DNA from: Thermoanaerobaculales bacterium
GTDB taxonomy: Bacteria > Acidobacteriota > Thermoanaerobaculia > Thermoanaerobaculales > Sulfomarinibacteraceae
Assembly (NCBI GenBank): GCA_021107705.1
Contig: JAIOSJ010000145.1
Location: forward strand, 1 to 32,173
DNA: 32,173 nt
Direction of reading: 5' to 3'
Shown here: in pieces, positions 15,561 through 23,166 of the stretch
Layout of the letters: each line of letters starts with the position of its first letter
Position numbering within the stretch: position 1 is the stretch's first letter
Translations under genes and position numbers: made by a program
The notes under the pieces: model-generated
The model's database searches: none
What the model was told of the DNA's origin: nothing
What the model saw: only the letters and a program-made list of their open reading frames with translations

Positions 15561-16591
15561 CAGCCGAAGGGATCCTCGATCTCCGCGGTCTGAATACCCA
15601 GTAAATTGTCGTAGAGTTTTTGCCACCGCTGATCGAAGGGGAAGGTCCAACGGCGATCGGCGTCGGCGATTTCCTTGATCCATGTAATGACTGCAGCGGT
15701 GCCGCAGGCTGCTGCGGCATCAATTTCGTCCAATTCGTTGAGTTCGATCAGTCGCTCTTCGACCGGCCAACCAAAGATGTCGGTCGCGATCTGCAACAGG
15801 GATCTCCGCGTGATCGAGGGCAAGACGCTGGGAGATTTCGGGGTCAGCAGTGTTTCACCTTTGAAGGCGAGAAAGTTGGCGGCCCCGATCTCCTCGATGT
15901 ATTTGTGTTCCGCCGGGTCGAGATAAATTGCTTCGGCAAAGCCGGCGTTCTTGGCTTCGACGCCCGGTTGGAACGAACAGGCATAGTTTCCACCCGCCTT
16001 GATGTGGCCGGTGCCCATCGGGGCGGCTCGATCATAGGCGCTGACCATGAAGGATTTCCCCTGGTCGGGGCCGAACCCGCCTTTGAAGTACGGCCCAACC
16101 GGGGTGACGAGAATTCGAAAGACAAACCGCGAGGCCGGTTTCACTCCTACGTTGTTGTCGATCCCGAGGTAAAAGGGGCGTACGTAGAGAGAGGCGCCGC
16201 TGCCGTAGGGTGGAACGTAGGGTAGATTGGCCAGGGCGACCTCTTCGACTCCGCGAATGAAGAGTTCCTCAGGAACTTCGGCGCCCTGAAGGTATCGGGC
16301 GCCTTCGTTCATACGACGCGCGTTCTCTCGTGGCCTGAAGGCATAGATCTTGCCGTCGATGCCGGTCTGCACCTTCATGCCTTCAAAGAGCTGTTGTCCG
16401 TAATGAAGGCACTGACTCCCCTCCGGAATTGCCATCGAAGTCTCTTCCACAACACCTCTGGACCGCCAGACACCGAGTTCGTACACGGCCTCGAAGCGAT
16501 AGGGGCAGGGGTGATAATCGAAACCGAGCTTGGCAAAGTCCAAATTCACCTTTTCGGTATCGCCGGGGAAATAGTAACGCGGTTGAGTCAT
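15542..16591 (-). CDS. ilvE: Branched-chain amino acid aminotransferase (class IV PLP enzyme)
   Basis: Catalyses the last step of Ile, Leu and Val synthesis. The sequence shows HYGQQLFEGMKVQ, YVRPFYLG, the PLP lysine motif GHIKAGGNYACSF, YIEEIGAANFLAF and the C-terminal CGTAAVITWIKEI. Its length of 349 aa and the N-terminal LDFAKLGFDYHPCPYRF fit the longer, BCAT-like group. The 106-bp gap to the MamK-like gene upstream shows no feature. It is transcribed in the same direction as the actin and amidase genes. Confidence 0.94.
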   Translation of the reverse strand: MTQPRYYFPGDTEKVNLDFAKLGFDYHPCPYRFEAVYELGVWRSRGVVEETSMAIPEGSQCLHYGQQLFEGMKVQTGIDGKIYAFRPRENARRMNEGARYLQGAEVPEELFIRGVEEVALANLPYVPPYGSGASLYVRPFYLGIDNNVGVKPASRFVFRILVTPVGPYFKGGFGPDQGKSFMVSAYDRAAPMGTGHIKAGGNYACSFQPGVEAKNAGFAEAIYLDPAEHKYIEEIGAANFLAFKGETLLTPKSPSVLPSITRRSLLQIATDIFGWPVEERLIELNELDEIDAAAACGTAAVITWIKEIADADRRWTFPFDQRWQKLYDNLLGIQTAEIEDPFGWRHEIG

Positions 16592-16697
16592 TGTTGCTCC
16601 CTGCGGTCGTGTAAATTAATCAGGAACCCGGTTAAATCAAGGACGGCGTCGACCCTGCGCCGGCCCTTCAGGATACCCGAGCTTTGTACTGGGTCAA

Positions 16698-17726
16698 TCA
16701 GGCCGGGAGTTTCTCCCAATCCGATCGTGGTGCGTCCATCGCCAGGGCCAGGCCCCCGTCCGCACCCTGAAAAATCGGATCCTCCGCTACCTGGACGTTT
16801 CCACCGCCGTAGGGGGCCATGGCCTTTTCGAGGGCTTGGGCCAGTCCGCTCATCGGAGCAATTCCGCCGGCAAGGATGACGTTGTTACGGACCCTTTCCT
16901 GAAATTCCGGCTCGATTGAAGTGATCAGGTCGAGCATGGTCTCGGCAACCGGCGGCACGAGAGCCTCGCACGCCTGTTTGAGTGCGGCGGTTATGTCGAT
17001 CTCCGTCGGTTTGCCGCTAATCGGTGTCGTGACCTCGACGACCTTTTTGGAGTGTCCGACGAAGCCGAATTCCTCTTTCCATGCCCTTGCGGTGTGGATG
17101 GACGCCTTGAGGTCGGGGTTTGTCTCTTCCAGGATCTTCAGTATCTGGTCGTCAATCCAATCACCGGCGTTTGGCAGCGTGCGCTGGTCTTCGTCTGTGG
17201 GATAGCGCCCCTGCATGACGCAGAAATCGGATGTGCCCGCGCCGATGTCAACCACAAGGGCGTGCAGGAGAGCGTCGAGCCCATAGGCTACGGCAAATGG
17301 TTCAGAGACGATAATGAGGTGATCGACGAATCCGCGCATCGCCTCACGAAGGTGTTGACGATTGACTCGAAGCGCCTCTGCCGGGACACCGATCACACTG
17401 CGCACCTTGGCACCGCCCTTGCGCGCTTGTGAAACGCCTGAGACTTCCATCAGGTAGGAGACCAATTCTCTGACGGCTTGTTGATCTTTGTCGGACCCCT
17501 CTTTGAGCAGGCCGCGTTCGAGCGGCCGGTGAAGGTCGAGCATCGTCCGGTTCTCGAGAGCATCTCGGCCGACCAGGACCTTCTGTTTGAGGACTTTTCG
17601 CGCCACCATGTCGAGAGGCCACCCAACGAAACTCTCCACCATGTGATGCTCGCCGTCGGAGGTGGAAATGGAACTCCTCGAAGTTCCCAGGTCGATACCA
17701 ACGAACACATTCTTGCTTTCAGTCAT
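16698..17726 (-). CDS. MamK-like bacterial actin
   Basis: 342 aa actin/Hsp70-fold ATPase. The phosphate-1 motif is VFVGIDLGTSRSSIST, the second is LVVDIGAGTSDFCVMQ, the adenosine motif is VILAGGIAPMSGL, and VIGVPAEALRVN plus LIIVSEPFAVAYGLDAL hold the catalytic glutamate region. From memory these blocks, the GYP/GWP-D segment after the first strand, and the LDLRYPL-like LDLHRPLERGLL are closer to MamK, which aligns magnetosomes, than to MreB or ParM. The length also equals MamK. AGGAGA lies 6 nt before the ATG. No other magnetosome gene is in the window; the neighbours are an amidase and ilvE. A cytoskeletal role in envelope organisation is one possibility. Confidence 0.85.
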   Translation of the reverse strand: MTESKNVFVGIDLGTSRSSISTSDGEHHMVESFVGWPLDMVARKVLKQKVLVGRDALENRTMLDLHRPLERGLLKEGSDKDQQAVRELVSYLMEVSGVSQARKGGAKVRSVIGVPAEALRVNRQHLREAMRGFVDHLIIVSEPFAVAYGLDALLHALVVDIGAGTSDFCVMQGRYPTDEDQRTLPNAGDWIDDQILKILEETNPDLKASIHTARAWKEEFGFVGHSKKVVEVTTPISGKPTEIDITAALKQACEALVPPVAETMLDLITSIEPEFQERVRNNVILAGGIAPMSGLAQALEKAMAPYGGGNVQVAEDPIFQGADGGLALAMDAPRSDWEKLPA

Positions 17727-17746
17727 CCCAGTTCTCCTTGCTCTTG

Positions 17747-17922
17747 CCCGCGTTTCTCACCGGTTTTCTGCTCCGACCGCAGATCTGGCGCACTGCGTGG
17801 TCCTTTTCACGATTCGTCTCCTGCGACGTGCCGTTGAGTACGACTCGTCGCCTCATCGGTCAAAAACCCACGCTGCGCACCATCTTTGTGGTCTCGCGAC
17901 GAGACCCGGTGAGAAGTGCGGG
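17747..17922 (+). repeat. Dispersed inverted-end element, copy D (complete)
   Basis: The left end CCCGCGTTTCTCACC and right end GGTGAGAAGTGCGGG are inverted; total 176 bp, the same as copy B. The interior matches copy A. The element spans the amidase C-terminus (minus strand), supplying its last ~38 codons and stop, and it ends 20 nt before the MamK-like start codon. Confidence 0.82.
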
Positions 17923-19042
17923 CCAGGGAATTTCGTTCTTTTTGTGTCGCAAAGCGAAAGACACCTTCAGCCAAAGCGTCTGCGATTTTCTGGCGATACG
18001 CCGGAATGGCGAGCAACCGAGCTTCACGATCATTCGAAAGACAGGCCACTTCGGCCAGAATGGCGGGCATTTCGGTTGCCACCAGTACGGCGAACGGCGC
18101 CGACATCACACCTCGACTGACGATGTCGGGATTCTCCGTACGAAGAACCTCGAAGAGTGAGTCCTGGACTGATCTGGCGAGACGTCGCGACTCTTCTCGT
18201 CGGACATCTGCGTAGATGACCTCCAAGAGTCGACGGGTATCGGCAAGAGTGAAACCTGATGCGCGGTTTTCCGAAGCGGCCAAGCGGTTCAGGAACGGAT
18301 CATCGGACGGGCCGAGGTAGTAGGTTTCAACTCCGCGAGCCGATCGGTCGGGCAGCCAATTGATGTGGATCGAAATAAATAGGTCGGCCCTCTCAATGTT
18401 GGCGACGGCCACACGCTCGGGGAGTGATATTTCCACGTCCTGCGATCGAGTGAGAATCGGTGAGAGGCCCGCCTCCTCGAGTCGCCGTGCCAAGCGAATT
18501 CCGATGTCCAGAGTGAGGTCTTTTTCCAAGAGCCCGAAATTCAACGAGGTTCCCCCGTCTCGACCGCCGTGGCCGGGATCGATAACCACAGTGCGGATCG
18601 TGAGGGGAATCGCCTCGGCAATCAGAATGGCGCCTTCAAGCGAAGGAAGAGCAGGGTCGGGGTCGTTGACATCAATCTGATAAGCGGGGCTGGAGATAAG
18701 GCGAAAGCTTCCGCTGTTCGGGACAGCCTCGCCTGTGGCAAGAGTGGGCCGCATTGTGAGAACGATTGATGTGCCGATGAGAACAAGGCCCGCCATTGCC
18801 GAACCGAACAGCCATCTCCGGATCCGGCGTCGTTGTCGTTCCCGGTCCTTGGTGGTGGATCCGAGTGGGCGGTCGGCCAACAGATCAAGGTTCTCGTCGA
18901 TCGCGCCCTGAAGTAATTTCTTCCTGAACCGCCGATCGACCTTCTTCGGCGGAGTATGTGTGGCGCGCTTTCGTTTCACAGGCACCGAGAGATTCGGCGC
19001 CTCGGTTGGTCTTTCCGGGGCAGGTACGGTCTTAAAAGACAC
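17807..19042 (-). CDS. Membrane-anchored N-acetylmuramoyl-L-alanine amidase (Ami_3)
   Basis: Zinc amidase cleaving peptide stems from peptidoglycan. It is 411 aa: basic cytoplasmic N-terminus, one TM helix (WLFGSAMAGLVLIGTSIVLTM, ~77-97), linker, then the catalytic domain with VIDPGHGGRDGG, EKDLTLDIGIRLARRLE, FISIHINWL and PAILAEVACLSND (zinc His, Glu, His, and catalytic Glu). The domain ends near IADALAEGVFRFA. The last ~38 residues (ARTSHRVSSRDHK...) are encoded by repeat element D, not by the amidase family. The start is GTG at 19042 with an extended -10 just upstream. Confidence 0.92.
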   Translation of the reverse strand: MSFKTVPAPERPTEAPNLSVPVKRKRATHTPPKKVDRRFRKKLLQGAIDENLDLLADRPLGSTTKDRERQRRRIRRWLFGSAMAGLVLIGTSIVLTMRPTLATGEAVPNSGSFRLISSPAYQIDVNDPDPALPSLEGAILIAEAIPLTIRTVVIDPGHGGRDGGTSLNFGLLEKDLTLDIGIRLARRLEEAGLSPILTRSQDVEISLPERVAVANIERADLFISIHINWLPDRSARGVETYYLGPSDDPFLNRLAASENRASGFTLADTRRLLEVIYADVRREESRRLARSVQDSLFEVLRTENPDIVSRGVMSAPFAVLVATEMPAILAEVACLSNDREARLLAIPAYRQKIADALAEGVFRFATQKERNSLARTSHRVSSRDHKDGAQRGFLTDEATSRTQRHVAGDES

Positions 19043-19049
19043 TACAAAT

Positions 19050-19058
19050 ATCGTAGCA
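19050..19058 (-). promoter_or_regulatory. Extended -10 promoter of the amidase gene
   Basis: The minus strand reads TGCTACGAT, then 7 nt, then the GTG start. Transcription would begin at about the start codon, giving a leaderless mRNA. The same TGCTAC core appears before hrcA and element C. Confidence 0.45.
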
Positions 19059-19131
19059 TGGGCCTCCTCGATGATGGGGAGTTATGATGATAAGTCTGAA
19101 TATTGTTTTACCTGTGGCACGGGAGGTCACG

Positions 19132-19725
19132 ATGAGACGAATTTTTGGAATTTCCGGACTTTTGGTGCTGGCCCTCGCAACATCGATGAATACAACCTCG
19201 TGTAAGAGCGGGATCCCCACCGATACTCCAGGAGTCGATGAACTCGGCCAGTATGTTCTCCGCCAAAAAGGACCCGAAATCGAGATTGTTCTCGGCTATC
19301 GATTTGCGGCCGGTTCTATCGCAGATGACTGGATGATTCTCGAGGTGGCGATGACGGCCCCTCCCACAGCCTCAACCACGGTTCACCGAGAGAGCGTGTG
19401 GGTGAAGAAGCCGGATGGAACCAAGATTCCGGTGGCGTCCCAGACGCTCTTCGGTCAGGCATATGGTGAGATGCGCAGGGTCATCAGCAAGGCAAACATC
19501 AACCGAGATCCGCTGGATTACTTTCCCCCGAGTCGGCAGCCGTGCAATCTGGATTTCTTCGTGGCGCCCGGCCGGGGGGTCTCGCATGATCAAGTATCGT
19601 TCAACAATCGAAGAGTCTGTCAAGGCAGGTTGTTTTTCAGGGTGCCGGGCGGTATCACCCCTGGACGCTGGGTCTTCGGTATCGATCTCGAGGAGACGAC
19701 AGTCCGTATTCCTTTTGGTCTTTGA
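19132..19725 (+). CDS. Secreted or lipid-anchored protein, function unknown
   Basis: I start at 19132 because GGGAGG lies 5 nt upstream; the track begins at 19084. The first 24 residues are a signal peptide (MRRIFGISGLLVLALATSMNTTSC) ending in a Cys, a weak lipobox. The mature ~170 aa are beta-rich (PEIEIVLGYRFAAG, DDWMILEVAMTAPP, WVFGIDLEETTVRIPFGL) with Cys residues at PCNLDFF and RRVCQGR that could form a disulphide. No family is recognised. It is convergent with the methyltransferase, 3 nt apart. Confidence 0.65.
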   Translation: MRRIFGISGLLVLALATSMNTTSCKSGIPTDTPGVDELGQYVLRQKGPEIEIVLGYRFAAGSIADDWMILEVAMTAPPTASTTVHRESVWVKKPDGTKIPVASQTLFGQAYGEMRRVISKANINRDPLDYFPPSRQPCNLDFFVAPGRGVSHDQVSFNNRRVCQGRLFFRVPGGITPGRWVFGIDLEETTVRIPFGL

Positions 19726-19728
19726 GGA

Positions 19729-20445
19729 CTAAGACAACCGAGCGAGGTAGCTGCCCCGGCTTCCGTGAGCGAGAACTTCACATACCAGATTCTGTTCTGA
19801 GGCGTAAAGGCTGAGTTTTCGCCAATCAACGAAGAGCCACGGGTAGGTCGCCCCTTCGAGGCGGCCGAAGCTCAGGCGGAAGGTCACCTCTCCCGGATAG
19901 CCCGATCTTCTCTTGAGTCCGACCAGTGAGCGCATGGCCTCCGGATCAAAGGCGTCTCCGAGATCGGCGGAATCGCAGAGAATCTGTCCACCCGGCGCGA
20001 GCAAGGGTCGTAGTTCCGTCAATAGATCACGTAATCCTCGGAGGTCACCCGCCAGCCCAATACCGTTCATCAGCATCAGTACCGTGTCAAAGGTCTCGCC
20101 CACGAGATCCGAGTGCCTGCCGAGCCGAGCGTCTCTCACCCCGCGGCACCGCATGACTTTAACGGCATCTTCAGCGACGTCGAGCGCCAAGACGTTGTGG
20201 CCTTTGCCCTGCAATTCCAGAGCGTGTCTGCCGGCCCCGGCCCCGAGATCGAGCACCCGATCGTGACAGCGACGGAGGGCGTGGATCTCCAACTCCGGGA
20301 GGACCTCGTCGTCGGGTCGATAGTAAGAACGCGCCGCCACCCTCTCGTCGGCAAAGTAGTCGCTGGAGACCAAGATCTCCGCCTGATGGTCACCCTCGTG
20401 AAACGCCAGCAACGCCGCGCCGAGAGGGACCCAGGCGTTCACCAT
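19729..20445 (-). CDS. Class I SAM-dependent methyltransferase
   Basis: The SAM-binding motif I is VLDLGAGAGRHALELQGKGHNVLALDVAEDAV; motif IV region FDTVLMLMNGIGLAGDLRGL and the post-motif LRPLLAPGGQILCDSADL follow. Total 238 aa, substrate unknown. The track start (GTG or ATG near 20445) lacks a strong ribosome-binding site. No clue to the substrate comes from the neighbours. Confidence 0.85.
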   Translation of the reverse strand: MVNAWVPLGAALLAFHEGDHQAEILVSSDYFADERVAARSYYRPDDEVLPELEIHALRRCHDRVLDLGAGAGRHALELQGKGHNVLALDVAEDAVKVMRCRGVRDARLGRHSDLVGETFDTVLMLMNGIGLAGDLRGLRDLLTELRPLLAPGGQILCDSADLGDAFDPEAMRSLVGLKRRSGYPGEVTFRLSFGRLEGATYPWLFVDWRKLSLYASEQNLVCEVLAHGSRGSYLARLS

Positions 20446-20511
20446 TTTTCAGACATCGTCAAAAACAAAAGGCAAGCTACGTTGGGTTGCATCATCGTCG
20501 GAGACTAGCAT

Positions 20512-20536
20512 TCCCACCCGGAGTTTCCGGGTGGGA
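20512..20536. terminator. Perfect 11-bp hairpin, possibly a terminator
   Basis: TCCCACCCGGA-GTT-TCCGGGTGGGA. There is no run of T on either side, so intrinsic termination is uncertain. It lies 67 bp upstream of the minus-strand methyltransferase. Confidence 0.4.
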
Positions 20537-20568
20537 TATGCTGGGTCCTGCCGGAGGTTTCGGCAATA

Positions 20569-20730
20569 ATGGTGGTGGAGGCCGGACTTTACCTGAAAAA
20601 TCGCGCCCGATTTCAGGGGGCCTTCTCGGGTCTACGCCTGGTGGTGAATGATGAAGCGGGCTTCGAGATCACCGAGGTCATCGCCGGGGTTCAGGAGTCC
20701 GACATCGGTGCCCCGGTCCCGGTTCGATAA
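20569..20730 (+). CDS. Possible small ORF of 53 residues
   Basis: ATG to TAA encoding MVVEAGLYLKNRARFQGAFS... It is open from 20509 and has good codon bias, but no clear ribosome-binding site except GGAGG about 12 nt upstream. It may be a decayed gene fragment. The rest of 20446-20822 holds only the hairpin and a dispersed motif. Confidence 0.25.
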   Translation: MVVEAGLYLKNRARFQGAFSGLRLVVNDEAGFEITEVIAGVQESDIGAPVPVR

Positions 20731-20754
20731 CCGCCAAATAGGCGTATGCAAACC

Positions 20755-20788
20755 CCAGGAATAGCCACAAAAGAGGCACAAAAACGAG
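20755..20788 (-). repeat. TTTTTGTGGCTATTCCTGG dispersed motif, copy 2
   Basis: Reverse complement CTCGTTTTTGTGCCTCTTTTGTGGCTATTCCTGG (quoted in parts: GTTTTTGTGCCTC, TTTTGTGGCTATTCCTGG). It matches copy 1 at 11868. Intergenic. Confidence 0.55.
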
Positions 20789-20822
20789 AAAAGAAGTAGT
20801 CAACCCTTTCATTCAAAGTGAA

Positions 20823-21653
20823 CTACTGGTTCCCGGTTTGTAAGTGTCGGGGTATCGTCCACCGATCATGTAGCCACAGCCATCCATGGGGCCGCTCTCG
20901 GATGCAAGACTCGTAAAAGCTCTGGATGGTCATGGTGTCTCTTTCGACGTCGCCGATCATCTCCAACGGGCCGGTGAAGCGTGCGCGGTGCTTGCCGACC
21001 CCTTCGCGCCAGTAGTCGAGACCGAAAACCGGGACCCCGCTTCGCTGAACCGCGACCGCCACTGCCGGAGAGGTCCAGGCCGGCCGTCCGAAAAACGGGA
21101 CAGGAATTCCCTTTCTATAGCGTTGATCGAGTAGAAAAACGATTACCCGTCCGCTCGCAAGCTCCTCCATGATCTCCGAAAAAGAGTTCTTTGGTGGCAG
21201 CAGCCCCATACCAAATTTGCGCCTGATTTCATCGATGAAGTCGGCCGCCGGCTTCCACTTCGTCGTTTTCACGACCACAGTAGCCGGCAACGCCTCCTGG
21301 CGGCAGACCATCGGCCCGAGGAGGTCCCAGGAGCCGAAATGACCGGCAACAAGGATCATCCCCTGGCCCCGATCGACGTGCTCCTGGATCACGTCGGCAC
21401 CTTCGATTGTCAGGTCAATGCACGGTTGGCGGGTCTCTCGAAACAACTCGAGATAGCCCATCACAAACCCGGCTGTCGCTCGACGCAAGTTGGGCCCAGC
21501 AGGTAGCTCGGGGAAGGCACGCGAGAAGCCATCGACCGCAACGGCCTTGCGGACCGGAGCGACCACCCACCAGAGCCAGGCGATGGTCCAGGAGAAGCAC
21601 CATGCGACTGGGAAAGGCGTTCGAGACAAGATCCCGACGATGAGCTTGAACAC
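20823..21653 (-). CDS. LpxL/HtrB-type lysophospholipid acyltransferase
   Basis: Family of lipid A late acyltransferases acting at the inner membrane. The HX4D-type motif is GHFGSWDLLG, with LLDQRYRKGIPVPFFGRPAWTSPAVA and ERPHGWLWLHDRW, all typical. A hydrophobic N-terminal segment (FPVAWCFSWTIAWLWWVVAP) would anchor it. The track starts at GTG 21677; the GTG at 21653 has AGGAG 5 nt upstream and gives 276 aa, which I prefer. The presence of this gene supports a Gram-negative envelope. Acyl specificity is not visible. Confidence 0.85.
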   Translation of the reverse strand: MFKLIVGILSRTPFPVAWCFSWTIAWLWWVVAPVRKAVAVDGFSRAFPELPAGPNLRRATAGFVMGYLELFRETRQPCIDLTIEGADVIQEHVDRGQGMILVAGHFGSWDLLGPMVCRQEALPATVVVKTTKWKPAADFIDEIRRKFGMGLLPPKNSFSEIMEELASGRVIVFLLDQRYRKGIPVPFFGRPAWTSPAVAVAVQRSGVPVFGLDYWREGVGKHRARFTGPLEMIGDVERDTMTIQSFYESCIRERPHGWLWLHDRWTIPRHLQTGNQ

Positions 21654-21891
21654 GGACACTCCTGTAAACGACGCCACACCAGGGTTGTTTGGTGTCGGTC
21701 AGGACACGATGCCCAGCCGTTCCCCCGGTTCGAGAAATGGGTCGTACCGGTCACACTATCACGGTTTGGGAACTCCGAATTTCCGATTCAGAAAACCCAG
21801 TCAATAAGGGGTTCTGTGCTCTTCCACGCCGGCGCCGACCTCTTGATCATTGTCGGAATCTACGAGACCTATGGCGCGAGTTGACCCTTCA

Positions 21892-22284
21892 TCATTCCGT
21901 ATTCATCCTCTTCCACACCAGGCGTCCGGCGCGGGCCGTTTCTCCGTCGACGATCACCAGGAGGGGCCCGATGGTTGACCAATGGCCGTCCTTGTACTTG
22001 ACGTAGGCATTGATGATCTGGCCGAAGAGGGAAACGCCCGGGATATCGCTTCGATAGGCAATGTCGCCTACCGTTTCCAGCAGCTTAAAGAGACCGCCGA
22101 TCTTTCCCCGATGGTCCTTCGCATGGCAGCCATCTGTCGTGCTTTTCGCAAATTGTTCTCCTCGACGGAGTGCAACTACGACTGCGTCGCCCAATTTCCG
22201 AAAAACCCAACATCTAACTAACCTTCGCAGTCCTCGCGACGAAAACTGGTGAGAGGTGCGGGCAAAAGGATCGGGTTTCGCCAC
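21892..22284 (-). pseudogene. Remnant ORF partly made of element E
   Basis: The track ORF of 130 aa begins inside vapC, its first half is a reading of repeat element E, and only the last ~70 residues (KIGGLFKLLETVGDIAYRSD...VWKRMNTE) look like real protein. That half may be the end of a gene truncated when the element inserted. No family recognised. 21678-21891 shows only a short dyad (ACACC...GGTGT near the LpxL start) and no gene. Confidence 0.35.
22120..22262 (+). repeat. Dispersed inverted-end element, copy E (left-truncated)
   Basis: ATGGCAGCCATCTGTCGTGC through to GGTGAGAGGTGCGGG follows copy B closely for ~140 bp. The first ~36 bp of the element (including the left end) are missing. 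Its right end encodes the VapC C-terminus on the minus strand. Confidence 0.8.
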
Positions 22285-22691
22285 CGAACATCCGGGAAGC
22301 GGTTGAAATCGGTGTCGGCGGTGTGGACGGTGGCTCGATGTCGGTAGGCGATAGCGGCAATCTGTGCGTCTGTTGTGAGATTACCGCCCGAGCCTGCCGC
22401 TTCCAGCCATTGCAGGGCCTGAAGCACGTCGGCTTCTTGCGTTACGAGAAAGTCAGTTACCGGACGATCGAGCCAGGATCGAACGTGTTCGGCAGCCTCG
22501 TCGATCGTCATCGGATTTTCGAATGCCCTCCGGCTCGTACCAATCCGCAGGAAGGCGAAGAGGACGACTGCGCACAATCCGATGGGTTCTGCGCCGCCCA
22601 GACACTGCTTCCACCAGGCTGCCGCAGGCCGGTGGAAACGGCTGGTCGAGTCATAGGCGTAGAGCAGGAGATTGGCGTCCGGTACGATCAC
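22218..22691 (-). CDS. vapC: PIN-domain toxin, VapC-like ribonuclease
   Basis: PIN-domain RNases cleave tRNA or rRNA when freed from the antitoxin. Acidic active-site residues are visible: IVPDANLLLYAYD, an internal Glu region (TIDEAAEHV), NLTTDAQIAAIA and HTADTDFNRFPDVRW. The length of 157 aa exceeds the usual ~140 because the tail PAPLTSFRREDCEG is encoded by element E. The GTG start overlaps the antitoxin TGA by four bases (GTGA). The toxin appears intact. Confidence 0.88.
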   Translation of the reverse strand: MIVPDANLLLYAYDSTSRFHRPAAAWWKQCLGGAEPIGLCAVVLFAFLRIGTSRRAFENPMTIDEAAEHVRSWLDRPVTDFLVTQEADVLQALQWLEAAGSGGNLTTDAQIAAIAYRHRATVHTADTDFNRFPDVRWRNPILLPAPLTSFRREDCEG

Positions 22692-22963
22692 TTTGCCGCA
22701 GCCTCGAGCTTTTGGCCTTTATCCAGAAACTCTTGAATTTCCAGCTCGTTGTCAAGATCGCGGAGTCGCGCCGGATCGATGCCGGATCGTAGCCCCATGG
22801 CCTTGGCTTTGACCACGAAGGGGGGCATTTGTTCGCCTCCATCACCCTTGAGCCCGCGCCGAACGGCCTCGTTCAAAACCTGCTTGAAACTCGTGCGTCC
22901 GCGTTCCATGGCACCACGAATCAGCAATTCCACATCGGCGTCGAGTGTGACCGTCGTTCTCAT
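22688..22963 (-). CDS. vapB: Ribbon-helix-helix antitoxin, VapB-like
   Basis: 91 aa. The N-terminal ribbon-helix-helix is MRTTVTLDADVELLIRGAMERG...FKQVLNEAVRRGL, a CopG/Arc-type DNA-binding fold. The C-terminal half (LRDLDNELEIQEFLDKG) should wrap the toxin. It is upstream of and overlapping vapC, the classic order, and probably autoregulates the operon. A consensus promoter places transcription start at the ATG itself. Confidence 0.85.
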   Translation of the reverse strand: MRTTVTLDADVELLIRGAMERGRTSFKQVLNEAVRRGLKGDGGEQMPPFVVKAKAMGLRSGIDPARLRDLDNELEIQEFLDKGQKLEAAAK

Positions 22964-22969
22964 ATATGC

Positions 22970-22998
22970 ATCATGACATCAAGGAAATTTGCTGTCAA
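22970..22998 (-). promoter_or_regulatory. Consensus promoter of the toxin-antitoxin operon, leaderless
   Basis: TTGACA, 17-nt spacer, CATGAT on the minus strand. The -10 ends 6 nt before the ATG (22963), so the mRNA would have little or no leader. The small palindrome TCATGA at the -10 may be an antitoxin operator. Confidence 0.6.
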
Positions 22999-23166
22999 GG
23001 CATCACAATATGTGGCTTGCCATTTTGCTGTTCGCAGAACACAAAAACTGGAAAGATGGACCTGGTGCGGGAGTCGTACCGATCCGTTCCACGGAAAGAC
23101 TGTTCGAGCCTTGAATCAGACTGTTTCTTCCTCTGGCGGACTGTTGAGGGTGTGATCAGCGCGCCG

